Positions 48,494 to 57,033 of a stretch of 64,000 bases of DNA are shown here, in pieces. A program made the position numbers and the translations under genes. The stretch covers positions 1 to 64,000 of the forward strand of contig JAFRAB010000025.1 of the NCBI GenBank assembly GCA_017405675.1, written 5' to 3'. Below the pieces are notes generated by a model. The model saw only the letters and a list, made by a program, of their open reading frames with translations, had not been told where the DNA came from and did no database searches. Numbering within the stretch: the first letter of the stretch is position 1; each line of letters begins with the position of its first letter. The stretch comes from Erysipelotrichaceae bacterium (GTDB lineage Bacteria; Bacillota_I; Bacilli_A; Erysipelotrichales; Erysipelotrichaceae).

Positions 48494-49525
48494 TAACTTC
48501 AGCATTATGGCGGCATTGTCAGTTATGGCACTGACATTGTAATAGAAAGCGGTATGATCTATCAGATGGAACAGGGCAGCCAGAGCGTCAATGAAACTGT
48601 CCTTATCCGGATTGAAAAAATGATTGCCTATGCACAAAACTCTCATTAATCCGTAGCAGACACACAGTCCTTTATAGGAAGCGGTCTTGTCCGCTCTGTT
48701 ATCCACAAACGGGAAGTTTTCATAGATCATGGAATTGTTGATGACTCTTTCGAAGAATTCCATCCATCCCGGATATGCCTGTTCGAATAAAGTTTTATCC
48801 AGCTGGTATGATTCACTGTCCAGGGAATATTTATCGATAACCGGTAAAGCGATGTCCTGCAGACGCTGATTTGAATGCGCGAATCTTTTCAGCAGCTTTA
48901 AGGCTTCGGATAAAGGATCCTGATCAGATGTATAGTCTTTTATGAACTCATCTTCGTTGATGATGGAACAGATCTGATAAATGTTTTCGGCCAGGGTGAT
49001 ACTGCGGTCTTTCAGCAGATCCTGGAAGAGTCTTATCTGTTTAGCGTCTTCTTCGTTAACGTCATACTGCAGTTCCGGCTGCAGTTGAAGATACCGGGAA
49101 GTTACGCCCATTTTATCACTGTCATAGAGCAGTTCCAGAACGGCTTCGCAGGAGCTTGAACATGTTGCCACATTATAGCCGCTGATTTTCTTAAGGCTTC
49201 GCGGATACAGACGGCAGACCTTTGGCAGAAACTGTTCGCCTTTTTCACTGTGCAGGGCACAGAGACTTTTTTCCTGGACCGGACACTGTCCCAGCCAGTT
49301 AAAGGATATGTACCTGTAACAGTCATCCGTGATGAAATCAGGCTCTTCGAAAGCCCTCTGGACGCGTCTGTAGAGATCATCTGAACACTCCATGTTCATT
49401 AAAGTCTGATATTCGCTTCTGGAGATCGGGATTCTCCAGCTGCTGCAGCAGGTATGGCGGCATCTGTCAGCCTTGCACGCAAAGTGCCGGTAGTATTCAG
49501 GAAAATACCATTTTTCCGTTTTCAT
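48491..49525 (-). CDS. FliB-like flagellin lysine-N-methylase family protein
   Basis: A 344-residue protein with the FliB/YkgJ-like cysteine cluster near the N-terminus (CKADRCRHTCCSSWRI), a probable metal or Fe-S site. The central part (CPVQEKSLCALHSEKGEQFLPKVCRLYPR) is the family's second cysteine block. FliB methylates flagellin lysines in enterobacteria, but no flagellar gene is in the window and such proteins occur in non-motile Firmicutes, so another function is likely. I chose ATG 49525 over an upstream ATG at 49567. A TATAAT lies only 12 nt before the ATG and no Shine-Dalgarno sequence is visible. Confidence 0.75.
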   Translation of the reverse strand: MKTEKWYFPEYYRHFACKADRCRHTCCSSWRIPISRSEYQTLMNMECSDDLYRRVQRAFEEPDFITDDCYRYISFNWLGQCPVQEKSLCALHSEKGEQFLPKVCRLYPRSLKKISGYNVATCSSSCEAVLELLYDSDKMGVTSRYLQLQPELQYDVNEEDAKQIRLFQDLLKDRSITLAENIYQICSIINEDEFIKDYTSDQDPLSEALKLLKRFAHSNQRLQDIALPVIDKYSLDSESYQLDKTLFEQAYPGWMEFFERVINNSMIYENFPFVDNRADKTASYKGLCVCYGLMRVLCIGNHFFNPDKDSFIDALAALFHLIDHTAFYYNVSAITDNAAIMLKL

Positions 49526-49624
49526 AAATATGAAAATATTATATATTTGCGAAAAATCAAAGTTCAATAAAATTGCACGTATTCCGCAGGCAATGACAAA
49601 ACCGCAAATACGCTGTATAATTCT

Positions 49625-49648
49625 AATGATGATTTACTAATCATCATT
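49625..49648 (+). promoter_or_regulatory. Palindrome after -10 of small membrane protein gene
   Basis: AATGATGATT, TACT, AATCATCATT: a perfect 10-bp inverted repeat immediately downstream of TATAAT (49615-49620). It may be an operator over the start site or a hairpin at the 5' end of the mRNA. Confidence 0.55.
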
Positions 49649-49670
49649 TAAAAAAATGAGGTGAACTGAA

Positions 49671-49877
49671 ATGAAAAAAGAAGATATTCTTAACTATATT
49701 CTGATGGGAATCATTATTATTGTCGGCGGTTACGTCGTAATAAAACTGATCAACTGGCTGCTGGGCCTGCTGGTTGCCGGCACTTCACTGCTGCTGATTT
49801 TCCTTTATGCCTTTGCACCGATCATCATTATCGTGCTGCTGATAATGATCCTGATCAGAGTAAGCAGAAGAAGATAA
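49671..49877 (+). CDS. Small two-helix membrane protein
   Basis: A 68-residue protein consisting almost entirely of two hydrophobic helices (about 10-35 and 38-63) and a basic tail (SRRR). Start after GAGGTGAA. No family recognised. Preceded by a perfect palindrome and followed by a terminator. Confidence 0.6.
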   Translation: MKKEDILNYILMGIIIIVGGYVVIKLINWLLGLLVAGTSLLLIFLYAFAPIIIIVLLIMILIRVSRRR

Positions 49878-49901
49878 AGACAGATGGTTATCTGTCTTTT
49901 A
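49876..49901 (+). terminator. Intrinsic terminator
   Basis: AAAGACAGA, TGGTTA loop, TCTGTCTTTT. It precedes the GtrA-like gene. Confidence 0.8.
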
Positions 49902-49917
49902 AGATAGGTGATTAAAT

Positions 49918-50439
49918 ATGGGATTACTGAAAAATCTTGATGAAAAGTACGGCAGCAATGCCGTATGGCAGTTTGTCAAATTCAATCTGGTAAGTTTTTC
50001 CATAACAGCCGTCCAGCTTCTGTTAGCTAATCTGCTGCCTCTGGTGTTTGATTCGGTTACCACCAAGCTTCCAGGCTTCCTGCAGGGAATATTCAATCCA
50101 GACGTCCTCTTTGAAGGCGACAGCAAGTATGTAGTCGACGGTGTCGTTACTTTCGGTTACGTGCTGCCGTTTTTCCTTTCCAACTTCATCGCCAATGTTT
50201 ACGGTTATTTTGTAAACATGAAGGCCACATTCAAGGGAAAGGGCACCAAAGCCGGCCTGTTTGGATACTTTGCCGTGCTGATCTTTCTGATTCTGTTTAC
50301 GACCTGGTTACAGGGCTACATAACTGCGATGATGAAGGGCAGTTCCATGGCCAGAACCGTCGCTGCCCTGGCAGCCGGTATGGTGCAGGTGGCAGTACTG
50401 TTCCCTCTGGAAAAATACGTGCTGTTTAAGGAGAAATAA
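49918..50439 (+). CDS. GtrA-like membrane protein
   Basis: A 173-residue protein with four hydrophobic helices and the N-terminal FVKFNLVS pattern typical of GtrA-type flippase-like proteins, which assist polyprenyl-linked sugar transfer. The adjacent glycosyltransferase (3 nt downstream) supports this. There is a soluble insert at about 55-75. Family assignment moderate. Confidence 0.68.
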   Translation: MGLLKNLDEKYGSNAVWQFVKFNLVSFSITAVQLLLANLLPLVFDSVTTKLPGFLQGIFNPDVLFEGDSKYVVDGVVTFGYVLPFFLSNFIANVYGYFVNMKATFKGKGTKAGLFGYFAVLIFLILFTTWLQGYITAMMKGSSMARTVAALAAGMVQVAVLFPLEKYVLFKEK

Positions 50440-50442
50440 TTG

Positions 50443-51759
50443 ATGGGTAAGGTAAGTGTCATAGTTCCGGTTTACAATCGGGAGAAGGCTTTAAAACGCT
50501 GTGTAGAGAGCATTCTGAATCAGGATCACCGAGACATTGAAGTAATTCTGGTTGATGACGGCAGCAGGGATGATTCTTTTAAAATCATCAGTGAATTTGC
50601 CGAAAAGGATGACAGAGTCATCGCTGTTCACAAGGAAAACGGCGGTGTTTCTTCCACCCGCAACAGGGCCTTATCTTTAGCTACAGGTGACTATGTTCAG
50701 TTCCTGGATGCCGATGACTGGATCCCTTTTGATTCCACCAAGCTGCTGGTCAGAGAGATGGAAGAAAAGGGCGTTGAGATGGTTATCGCTGATTTCTACC
50801 GCGTGGTGGATGACAAGGTTTCCCGTAAGGGATCGATCCGTGAAGGCGGTGTGATTACTCGTAATGAATATGCTGATAAGATGATGCTGACTCCGGCTGA
50901 TTTTTATTACGGTGTCTTATGGAACAAACTGTACAGGAAAGAGATCCTGGACAAATACCACATCACAATGGATGAAAACATCAGCTATTGTGAAGATGTG
51001 ATCTTCAACCTGGAATATCTGCTTCATGTTAAAAACGTAGCGGTCCTGAAGGCTCCGGTATACTACTATGTAAAGACCGAAGGTTCACTGGTAGCGCAGA
51101 ACATGAGCATTGAAAAGACCGTTAAGATGAAGACCAGCGTCATCAGCTATTACAATGATTTCTACCGCAACATTCTGGATGAGGAAGATTACGAACAGAG
51201 AAAACCGATAATATACGGCTATCTGGTAGCTATCAGTACGGATGCCTTTGCGATACCGTTTATTTCTGATACCCATAAGCTGGGTGAGGAAAGTGTCGGA
51301 CGCATATACTATGATCCGAAACTGGATGAAGCCGGCTTCATGCTGAAATATCTGGAGGAAAACCTCTTTCTGAAATTACTGAACACTGTAGCTTTACAGA
51401 ACAATCTGGAACTAAACGATACCAAGATCCTGTACATCATGTATAAGACAGACAGGGAATGTACGGTAGACGAGCTTTCAGCCCTGACCAATATGACAGC
51501 CACGGCGTGCACCGTCGTGCTGACCAGACTGGTAACTGAGGGTCATGTAAAGATCGCTTCCATCAATCTGTTCGGTGAAAACAAGATCAGTTACCGCTAT
51601 GTAAACGGCAAGCTGGATGAACTGTTTGACAAGGTCAGCGCTGACTTTGCGGCCGTAAGCTTTGCCGGTATCAGCGATCAGGAACGCGAAAGCTATATCG
51701 AAACAGCCAGGAAAATAATGGAAAATCTGAAGAAAATGACTGTAGGCAGGGAGGAATGA
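50443..51759 (+). CDS. Family 2 glycosyltransferase with C-terminal extension
   Basis: A 438-residue protein: GT-A domain (1-about 220) with VSVIVPVYNREKAL, VDDGSRDDSF and DADDW (metal-binding DXD). The C-terminal 200 residues are not glycosyltransferase. A segment around residues 340-390 (VDELSALTNMTATACTVVLTRLVTEGHVKI) looks like a winged-helix DNA-binding motif, which is unusual for a sugar transferase. I chose ATG 50443; an in-frame TTG precedes it. It overlaps the VOC gene (ATGA). The acceptor is unknown. Confidence 0.78.
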   Translation: MGKVSVIVPVYNREKALKRCVESILNQDHRDIEVILVDDGSRDDSFKIISEFAEKDDRVIAVHKENGGVSSTRNRALSLATGDYVQFLDADDWIPFDSTKLLVREMEEKGVEMVIADFYRVVDDKVSRKGSIREGGVITRNEYADKMMLTPADFYYGVLWNKLYRKEILDKYHITMDENISYCEDVIFNLEYLLHVKNVAVLKAPVYYYVKTEGSLVAQNMSIEKTVKMKTSVISYYNDFYRNILDEEDYEQRKPIIYGYLVAISTDAFAIPFISDTHKLGEESVGRIYYDPKLDEAGFMLKYLEENLFLKLLNTVALQNNLELNDTKILYIMYKTDRECTVDELSALTNMTATACTVVLTRLVTEGHVKIASINLFGENKISYRYVNGKLDELFDKVSADFAAVSFAGISDQERESYIETARKIMENLKKMTVGREE

Positions 51760-52238
51760 AAATGTTCAAGTCACTGATGCATATTGCCTTATATACCGAT
51801 AACATGGATGAAATGGTCCGTTTCTATACGGAAGTATTAGGTGCGAAGATAAAGGTCAGAACCACTTACCGCAGCTATCTTGAGCGTGATGACAGACCTG
51901 AACAGCAGAGAATTGCCAGAATGGATCCTGACAGAATATTCAATGTTTATCTGGAACTGGCTGAAGGACAGTTCATCGAACTGTTCCCGAAGAAGGAAGG
52001 TCAGATAAATGATGTGGGCTGGGGTGAAAGACTGGGATATCATCACTATGCCTTACTGGTTGATGACATTTATAAAGCCAGGGAAGAACTTTCACGGAAA
52101 GGTCTGCAGTTTGATACCAGCATTTCAAAAGGACCTTCCGGAACCTATCAGATGTGGGCTCATGATCCTGACGGCAACAAGTTTGAAATAATGCAGTTTA
52201 CCGCGGATTCCTATCAGGTAACAGGTCATATTGAATGA
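51756..52238 (+). CDS. VOC/glyoxalase-family protein
   Basis: A 160-residue vicinal-oxygen-chelate protein: MHIALYTDNMDEMVRFY at the start, HHYALLVDDIYKAREELSRKG, and HDPDGNKFEIMQF, the usual metal-ligand positions (His, Glu). Family roles include glyoxalase I, dioxygenase and resistance proteins; this one is unassigned. Start overlaps the glycosyltransferase stop. Confidence 0.82.
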   Translation: MKMFKSLMHIALYTDNMDEMVRFYTEVLGAKIKVRTTYRSYLERDDRPEQQRIARMDPDRIFNVYLELAEGQFIELFPKKEGQINDVGWGERLGYHHYALLVDDIYKAREELSRKGLQFDTSISKGPSGTYQMWAHDPDGNKFEIMQFTADSYQVTGHIE

Positions 52239-52267
52239 AACATCTCTTCTTACTGAGATGTTTTTTT
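52238..52267 (+). terminator. Intrinsic terminator
   Basis: AAACATCTC/GAGATGTTT stem with seven T. Confidence 0.9.
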
Positions 52268-52302
52268 GAGCCTTAAATGGTAGAATGAATATAGGTAAGC
52301 AG

Positions 52303-53241
52303 ATGAAAACAGATAAGTATATTGTTGGAATCGGTGCGGCTAACATGGACGTACATGGCCGCAGCATCAATGCCATTAACCTCTATGATTCCAATCCCGG
52401 ACACATGCACATGTCAGTGGGCGGAGTAACCAGAAACATTCTGGAAAACTATGCCCGCTTAGGAGGAAAATCAGTTCTTTTAGGTGTGGTTGGGGATGAT
52501 GTGTACGGGGATAAGATCCTGAGTGAAAGCCGGAACGCCGGTATCGACGTTTCCAGGGTCATGAGAGTGAAAGATCATGTTTCCTCGACTTACATGTCGA
52601 TCCTGAACAATGACGGCGACATGACGCTGGCTTTAAGCGACATGAGCATTATGGAGCAGATGTCGATTGATTATTTACGCAGTAATGATAGAATAATCAG
52701 GGATGCGGAACTGATCGTTACCGATCCTTCAATTCCGGCTGAACTGATGGACTTTATTCTTGAGGAATACAGTGACAAAAAAGTATTTGTTGATCCTGTT
52801 TCCGTAGGTTATGCCCGCTGCATTGAAAACCGAACCGGATCATTCTACCGGATCAAGCCCAATGTGCTGGAATGCGAACTGCTGAGCCATCATAAGATCA
52901 ATGATGAAAGTGATTTATGGCAGGCAGCTGACAGTATCATTGCCTCCGGGACCAGGGAAGTATATGTTTCCCGCGGTAAAAAAGGCTGTCTTTATGCGGA
53001 CAGTCTGGGAAACAGATTAACAGCCTGTCTGAAGCCGCTGGACGATGCGGCCAATGCGACCGGGGCAGGGGATGCCTTCATGGCCATGGTCATCTATGGC
53101 TGTGTATATGGCCTGGAAAAACAGCTGACACTTGATCTTGCCTGTCGGGCAGGACTGGCAGCCATCATGTCAGCTGATACGATCAATAAGAACATAAGTA
53201 TGGAACTTATCAGAAATATATATGAGGAGAGAAGATTATGA
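52303..53241 (+). CDS. psuK: Pseudouridine kinase (PfkB family)
   Basis: A 312-residue PfkB-type kinase with IGAANMDVHG at the start and the NATGAGDAF anion hole/catalytic motif near the C-terminus. Fusion of its stop with the psuG start (4-nt overlap) supports pseudouridine kinase, which makes pseudouridine 5'-phosphate. I chose ATG 52303 because a TAGAAT box (52281-52286) overlaps the in-frame ATG at 52285. Confidence 0.88.
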   Translation: MKTDKYIVGIGAANMDVHGRSINAINLYDSNPGHMHMSVGGVTRNILENYARLGGKSVLLGVVGDDVYGDKILSESRNAGIDVSRVMRVKDHVSSTYMSILNNDGDMTLALSDMSIMEQMSIDYLRSNDRIIRDAELIVTDPSIPAELMDFILEEYSDKKVFVDPVSVGYARCIENRTGSFYRIKPNVLECELLSHHKINDESDLWQAADSIIASGTREVYVSRGKKGCLYADSLGNRLTACLKPLDDAANATGAGDAFMAMVIYGCVYGLEKQLTLDLACRAGLAAIMSADTINKNISMELIRNIYEERRL

Positions 53242-54158
53242 ATTTGGAAAAGTATTTATCCGTAACACCTGAGATCAGACAGGCCGTCGCTGAAGGCAGA
53301 CCTGTTGTTGCTCTGGAAAGCACGATCCTTTCACATGGCATGCCTTTCCCTGAGAACGTTGAATTCGCTCACAAGGTCGAAGAAATCGTCAGAGGCGAAG
53401 GTGCCATTCCGGCTACCACAGCCATCATCGGCGGTAAGCTGAAAGTCGGACTGACTCCTGAAGAACTGGATATCATGTGCAAGGGCGAAGGCGTCGGCAA
53501 GGTTTCCAGAAGAGACGTTGCCACCTACCTGGTAACCGGACAGACCGGTGCCACTACCGTAGCCACAACCATGCTGATTGCTTCACTGGCTGGCGTTAAG
53601 ATCTTCGCTACAGGCGGAATCGGCGGCGTTCACAGAAACGGTCAGTACACCATGGATATCTCTGCAGACCTGCAGGAATTCGCCAATACACCGGTAGCTG
53701 TTGTTACAGCCGGTGCCAAGCAGATCCTGGATATCGGCAGAACTCTTGAATATCTGGAAACATACGGTGTTCCGGTATTAGGCTTCAGAACTGATGAATT
53801 CCCGGCTTTCTACTGCAAGACTTCCGGATACAAGCTGGACTACAATGCCCAGAGTGAAGAAGAGATCGCCAGGATCATGAAGACCAAATGGGATCTGGGA
53901 TTAAAGGGCGGCATCGTAATCGGCAATCCTATTCCTGATGAATACGCCATGGATTTCAAGGAAATGGAAGGCGTCATCAACGAAGCCATCAAGCTGGCTG
54001 ATGAAAAGGGCATCAGAGGCAAGAACATCACTCCGTTCCTGCTGGCTACCATCAAGGATATGACCGGCGGCGAATCCTTCGCTTCCAACCTGCAGCTGGC
54101 TTACAACAATGCCAGAGTTGCCAGCCGTATCGCTGTTGCCTACAGCAAGTTAGACTAA
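53238..54158 (+). CDS. psuG: Pseudouridine-5'-phosphate glycosidase
   Basis: A 306-residue PsuG: VALESTILSHGMPFPEN, TVATTMLIASLAGVKIFATGGIGGVHR and DISADLQEF. It reversibly cleaves pseudouridine 5'-phosphate to uracil and ribose 5-phosphate. It overlaps psuK. No dedicated transporter (PsuT) is adjacent. Terminator follows. Confidence 0.95.
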   Translation: MNLEKYLSVTPEIRQAVAEGRPVVALESTILSHGMPFPENVEFAHKVEEIVRGEGAIPATTAIIGGKLKVGLTPEELDIMCKGEGVGKVSRRDVATYLVTGQTGATTVATTMLIASLAGVKIFATGGIGGVHRNGQYTMDISADLQEFANTPVAVVTAGAKQILDIGRTLEYLETYGVPVLGFRTDEFPAFYCKTSGYKLDYNAQSEEEIARIMKTKWDLGLKGGIVIGNPIPDEYAMDFKEMEGVINEAIKLADEKGIRGKNITPFLLATIKDMTGGESFASNLQLAYNNARVASRIAVAYSKLD

Positions 54159-54162
54159 AATG

Positions 54163-54188
54163 AAAAGAGCCTCAGGGCTCTTTTGTTT
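54163..54188. terminator. Terminator between psuG and HAD gene
   Basis: AAAAGAGCC, TCA, GGGCTCTTTT between convergent genes. Confidence 0.85.
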
Positions 54189-55027
54189 TATATTAATCCA
54201 AAATACTTAAACGCTTTATAGAAACCGTCATCGTCAACATCTGCGGTGATATAATCCGCAGCCCGTTTTACTTCCAGACCGCCATTGCCCATGGCTACGG
54301 AATATCCGCATAATTCAAACATCGAGAGATCTATTTTAGCATCCCCGAAGGCGATGGTGTCTTTTCTGTCGGCGCCGAGATATTCCATCAGTACCGTTAT
54401 GGCCTGTTTCTTATTAATTCCATGAGGTGAAAGATCTCCGAAAAGAGCCTGTTCATCCTTGCCGCCCCAGGTGTTGGCTACCAGATCAGGGAAGGCCTTA
54501 ACGGAATCCAGATAATCATTGTAACCTGACAGTACGAAGCTGATCTTGTTGGTGTCGTCATTGCACAGCTGCTCATCAGAAAGACAGGTGTACTTGGCCA
54601 GAAATTCAGATGCAACAGCTTCAGCGGTAGTATCGATCCCGCTCTTTCCTGAGACATACTTGGCCAGAGCAGCCGGTCCCTGCTGCAGGAACAGATCATT
54701 GCAGTACATCCCGGAGTTGCTTTCAAGATACAGGCCCAGATTTCTCTGACGGCACCAGTCAACGACTCTGCCTACCTGGTCAGCTGAAAGACAGTTATGC
54801 ATTATGACTTTTCCCTCATATTCCACATATCCGCCATTGGCCCCGATCAGGCCGTCAGTTTCCGGTAATGTGCGGTGGCTTAATTCAAATTTGGAACAGC
54901 CCGTGCATAAAACGATCTTATGTCCGTTTTTTCTGGCTTCATTTACAGCCGTAAAGGCGCTTTCAGGACAGATGGTCTGATAGTTGATAAGGGTTCCGTC
55001 GACATCGGTAAAAATGATCTTGCTCAC
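54188..55027 (-). CDS. Cof-type HAD phosphatase, GTG start, probably leaderless
   Basis: A 279-residue HAD IIB hydrolase: KIIFTDVDGTL (nucleophile Asp near residue 9), LCTGCS motif II, and AFGDAKIDLSMFELC motif IV. It acts on small phosphorylated metabolites. I chose GTG 55027 because family homology starts there and a TTGACA-N18-TACAAT promoter puts the transcription start exactly at this GTG. The TTG at 55063 is the -35 itself. No Shine-Dalgarno sequence is visible. Confidence 0.8.
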   Translation of the reverse strand: MSKIIFTDVDGTLINYQTICPESAFTAVNEARKNGHKIVLCTGCSKFELSHRTLPETDGLIGANGGYVEYEGKVIMHNCLSADQVGRVVDWCRQRNLGLYLESNSGMYCNDLFLQQGPAALAKYVSGKSGIDTTAEAVASEFLAKYTCLSDEQLCNDDTNKISFVLSGYNDYLDSVKAFPDLVANTWGGKDEQALFGDLSPHGINKKQAITVLMEYLGADRKDTIAFGDAKIDLSMFELCGYSVAMGNGGLEVKRAADYITADVDDDGFYKAFKYFGLI

Positions 55028-55033
55028 ATATGA

Positions 55034-55063
55034 ATTGTAAATGGATTGCCGGTAATGTGTCAA
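55034..55063 (-). promoter_or_regulatory. Promoter of HAD gene, start codon at +1
   Basis: Minus strand TTGACA (55063-55058), 18-nt spacer, TACAAT (55039-55034), then six bases and the GTG. Confidence 0.7.
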
Positions 55064-55123
55064 ACGGTGAATGCGTGAGGATGGTCACTGAGCATTATTC
55101 ACGTGTTTTTCAAATAACGAATA

Positions 55124-55129
55124 TAGAAT
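55124..55129 (+). promoter_or_regulatory. Putative leaderless promoter of CBS gene
   Basis: TAGAAT followed by six bases and ATG 55136. There is no Shine-Dalgarno sequence. Confidence 0.45.
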
Positions 55130-55135
55130 AGTGGT

Positions 55136-55558
55136 ATGACAGATAATCTTGAGTTGATTAATGACAGCATTCTGTTTTTACTGAAACCGAAGAGATCCAT
55201 CGGTTATCTTGAAAGCCGCTGGACCTTAAGACAGGCCCTGGAAAAGATGCGCTATTACGGATATTCGGCTTTACCGGTCATTGATGAACAGGGTAAATAT
55301 GCCGGAACGGTTTCTGAAGGCGACTTCCTCTGGCACATGTTAAATGAAAAGGAGTACGATATTTACAGCCGGGAGAAACATAGCCTGAAGGAAATAATCC
55401 GTCCTGACTTCAATCCGGCTGTCAGAGTTTCAGCCAGAATAGATGATCTGATTGACAGGGTAATGTCACAGAACTTTGTACCGGTTACTGACGACCAGGA
55501 CGTCCTGATGGGAATCATTACCAGACAGGATGTAATCTACTACCTGAAAAACAAATGA
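55136..55558 (+). CDS. CBS-domain protein
   Basis: A 140-residue protein made of a CBS pair (about 15-75 and 85-138): MRYYGYSALPVIDEQGKYAGTVSEGDFLW and VMSQNFVPVTDDQDVLMGIITRQDVI. Such modules bind adenine nucleotides (AMP, ATP, c-di-AMP) and modulate partners. It is probably leaderless and lies divergently beside a HAD gene with the same promoter spacing. Terminator follows. Confidence 0.85.
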   Translation: MTDNLELINDSILFLLKPKRSIGYLESRWTLRQALEKMRYYGYSALPVIDEQGKYAGTVSEGDFLWHMLNEKEYDIYSREKHSLKEIIRPDFNPAVRVSARIDDLIDRVMSQNFVPVTDDQDVLMGIITRQDVIYYLKNK

Positions 55559-55562
55559 TCCT

Positions 55563-55589
55563 GAGAATCCCGCAAAGGGATTCTTTTCT
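55563..55589 (+). terminator. Intrinsic terminator
   Basis: GAGAATCCC, GCAAA loop, GGGATTCTTTTC. Confidence 0.8.
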
Positions 55590-55642
55590 ATCAGCCGAAA
55601 AGAATGTAGAATATAATTAGTTAACCAAAAGGGGATATCACA

Positions 55643-56977
55643 ATGAAACTGAATAATAAGAGAACTTTTCTGGTAGGTCTGGCCTTCCTGTCCATCTGCG
55701 CTTTCTGGCAGATGTATGACAATGTCATTCCTATGATCCTGACCAACACCTTCCATCTGAATGAGACCTATTCAGGCGTCATCATGGCTGTTGACAACGT
55801 GCTGGCGCTTTTCCTGCTGCCGTTGTTCGGCTCACTGTCAGATAAGGCTGATACCAAGATAGGCAAGAGAATGCCATTCATTCTGTTCGGTACCGGCTGT
55901 GCCATCATTCTGATGAACATCCTGCCGATCCTGGACAATTCATATTATGCCAAGGCCAGCATCTTCAAGGTCGTTTCATTCGTCGTGGTACTGGGACTGC
56001 TGCTGATCGCCATGGGTACTTACCGTTCACCGGCTGTAGCCCTGATGCCTGATGTCACGCCAAAGCCGTTAAGATCAAAAGCCAATGCCATCATTAACCT
56101 GATGGGAGCTGTCGGCGGCATGATTTATCTGGCCATCGCAGCTGTGCTCTATCCGAAAGCCAAGACAGCAAACGTACCTCACGTGGATTATCAGATTCTG
56201 TTCATCGTGGTGGCAGCCATAATGTTCATTGCCGTAGCCTTGCTGTATATATTTGTCAAGGAACCTAAGCTGGTTGAGGAAAACAGAAAGCTTGAAGAAC
56301 GGCATCCGGAATGGAACCTGGCCGAAGATGACGGTTCCGGCCGGGAGATCCTGCCTGCTGATGTCAAGAGATCTCTGGGATTCCTGCTGGCTTCCATAGC
56401 CTTATGGTTCATCGGGTATAACGCCGTTACCACCTGGTTTACAACATATGTATCCGTCGTAATGGGTGAAGGCCTGGGCGGTGCCAGCACCTGTCTGCTG
56501 GTAGCTACAGCCGGAGCCATCGTATCATACATTCCAATCGGCAATATCGCTTCCAAGATAGGCCGTAAGAAAACGATCATGGGCGGCATCATTCTGCTGG
56601 CCACGATGTTCTTCCTGGGCTTTGTCTTAACAAGCATCTTTACTTCAATTAACGCCATCATGTACGTTTCATTCGCCTTGGTCGGCTTAGCCTGGGCTGC
56701 CATCAATGTCAACTCACTGCCAATGGTCGTTGAAATGTGCAAGGGCTCTGATATCGGCAAGTTTACCGGTTATTACTATACTGCCAGCATGGCTGCTCAG
56801 ATAGTAACACCGGCACTGGCGGGCACCCTGATGAGACTGATCTCATATAAGGTTCTGTTCATCTACGCTTCAGTATTCGTACTGCTGTCCTTTGTGACCA
56901 TGACACAGGTCAGACACGGTGACCAGAAGGTCGAAGGCAAAAAAGGCCTGGCTGCCTACGAAGACATGGATGATTAA
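55643..56977 (+). CDS. MFS sugar transporter (GPH/SLC45-like)
   Basis: A 444-residue protein with 12 helices. GSLSDKADTKIGKRMPFIL (loop 2-3, with D and R/K conserved), the long central loop and a C-terminal VRHGDQK tail match glycoside-type MFS carriers. Start after GGGGAT. It faces the carbohydrate ABC operon across a bidirectional terminator. Substrate unknown. Confidence 0.8.
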   Translation: MKLNNKRTFLVGLAFLSICAFWQMYDNVIPMILTNTFHLNETYSGVIMAVDNVLALFLLPLFGSLSDKADTKIGKRMPFILFGTGCAIILMNILPILDNSYYAKASIFKVVSFVVVLGLLLIAMGTYRSPAVALMPDVTPKPLRSKANAIINLMGAVGGMIYLAIAAVLYPKAKTANVPHVDYQILFIVVAAIMFIAVALLYIFVKEPKLVEENRKLEERHPEWNLAEDDGSGREILPADVKRSLGFLLASIALWFIGYNAVTTWFTTYVSVVMGEGLGGASTCLLVATAGAIVSYIPIGNIASKIGRKKTIMGGIILLATMFFLGFVLTSIFTSINAIMYVSFALVGLAWAAINVNSLPMVVEMCKGSDIGKFTGYYYTASMAAQIVTPALAGTLMRLISYKVLFIYASVFVLLSFVTMTQVRHGDQKVEGKKGLAAYEDMDD

Positions 56978-57001
56978 TATCTGAATATTTAAGAAGCATA
57001 C

Positions 57002-57030
57002 AAAAAAAGTGGTAATCCACTTTTTTTTTC
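57002..57030. terminator. Bidirectional terminator
   Basis: AAAAAAAGTGG, TAAT, CCACTTTTTTTT between the convergent MFS and ABC ATPase genes. Confidence 0.9.
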
Positions 57031-57033
57031 GTT

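Noticed and set aside
55028..55063. TTG start 55063 for the HAD gene
   Set aside because: That TTG is part of the TTGACA -35 box, and the family N-terminus starts at GTG 55027.
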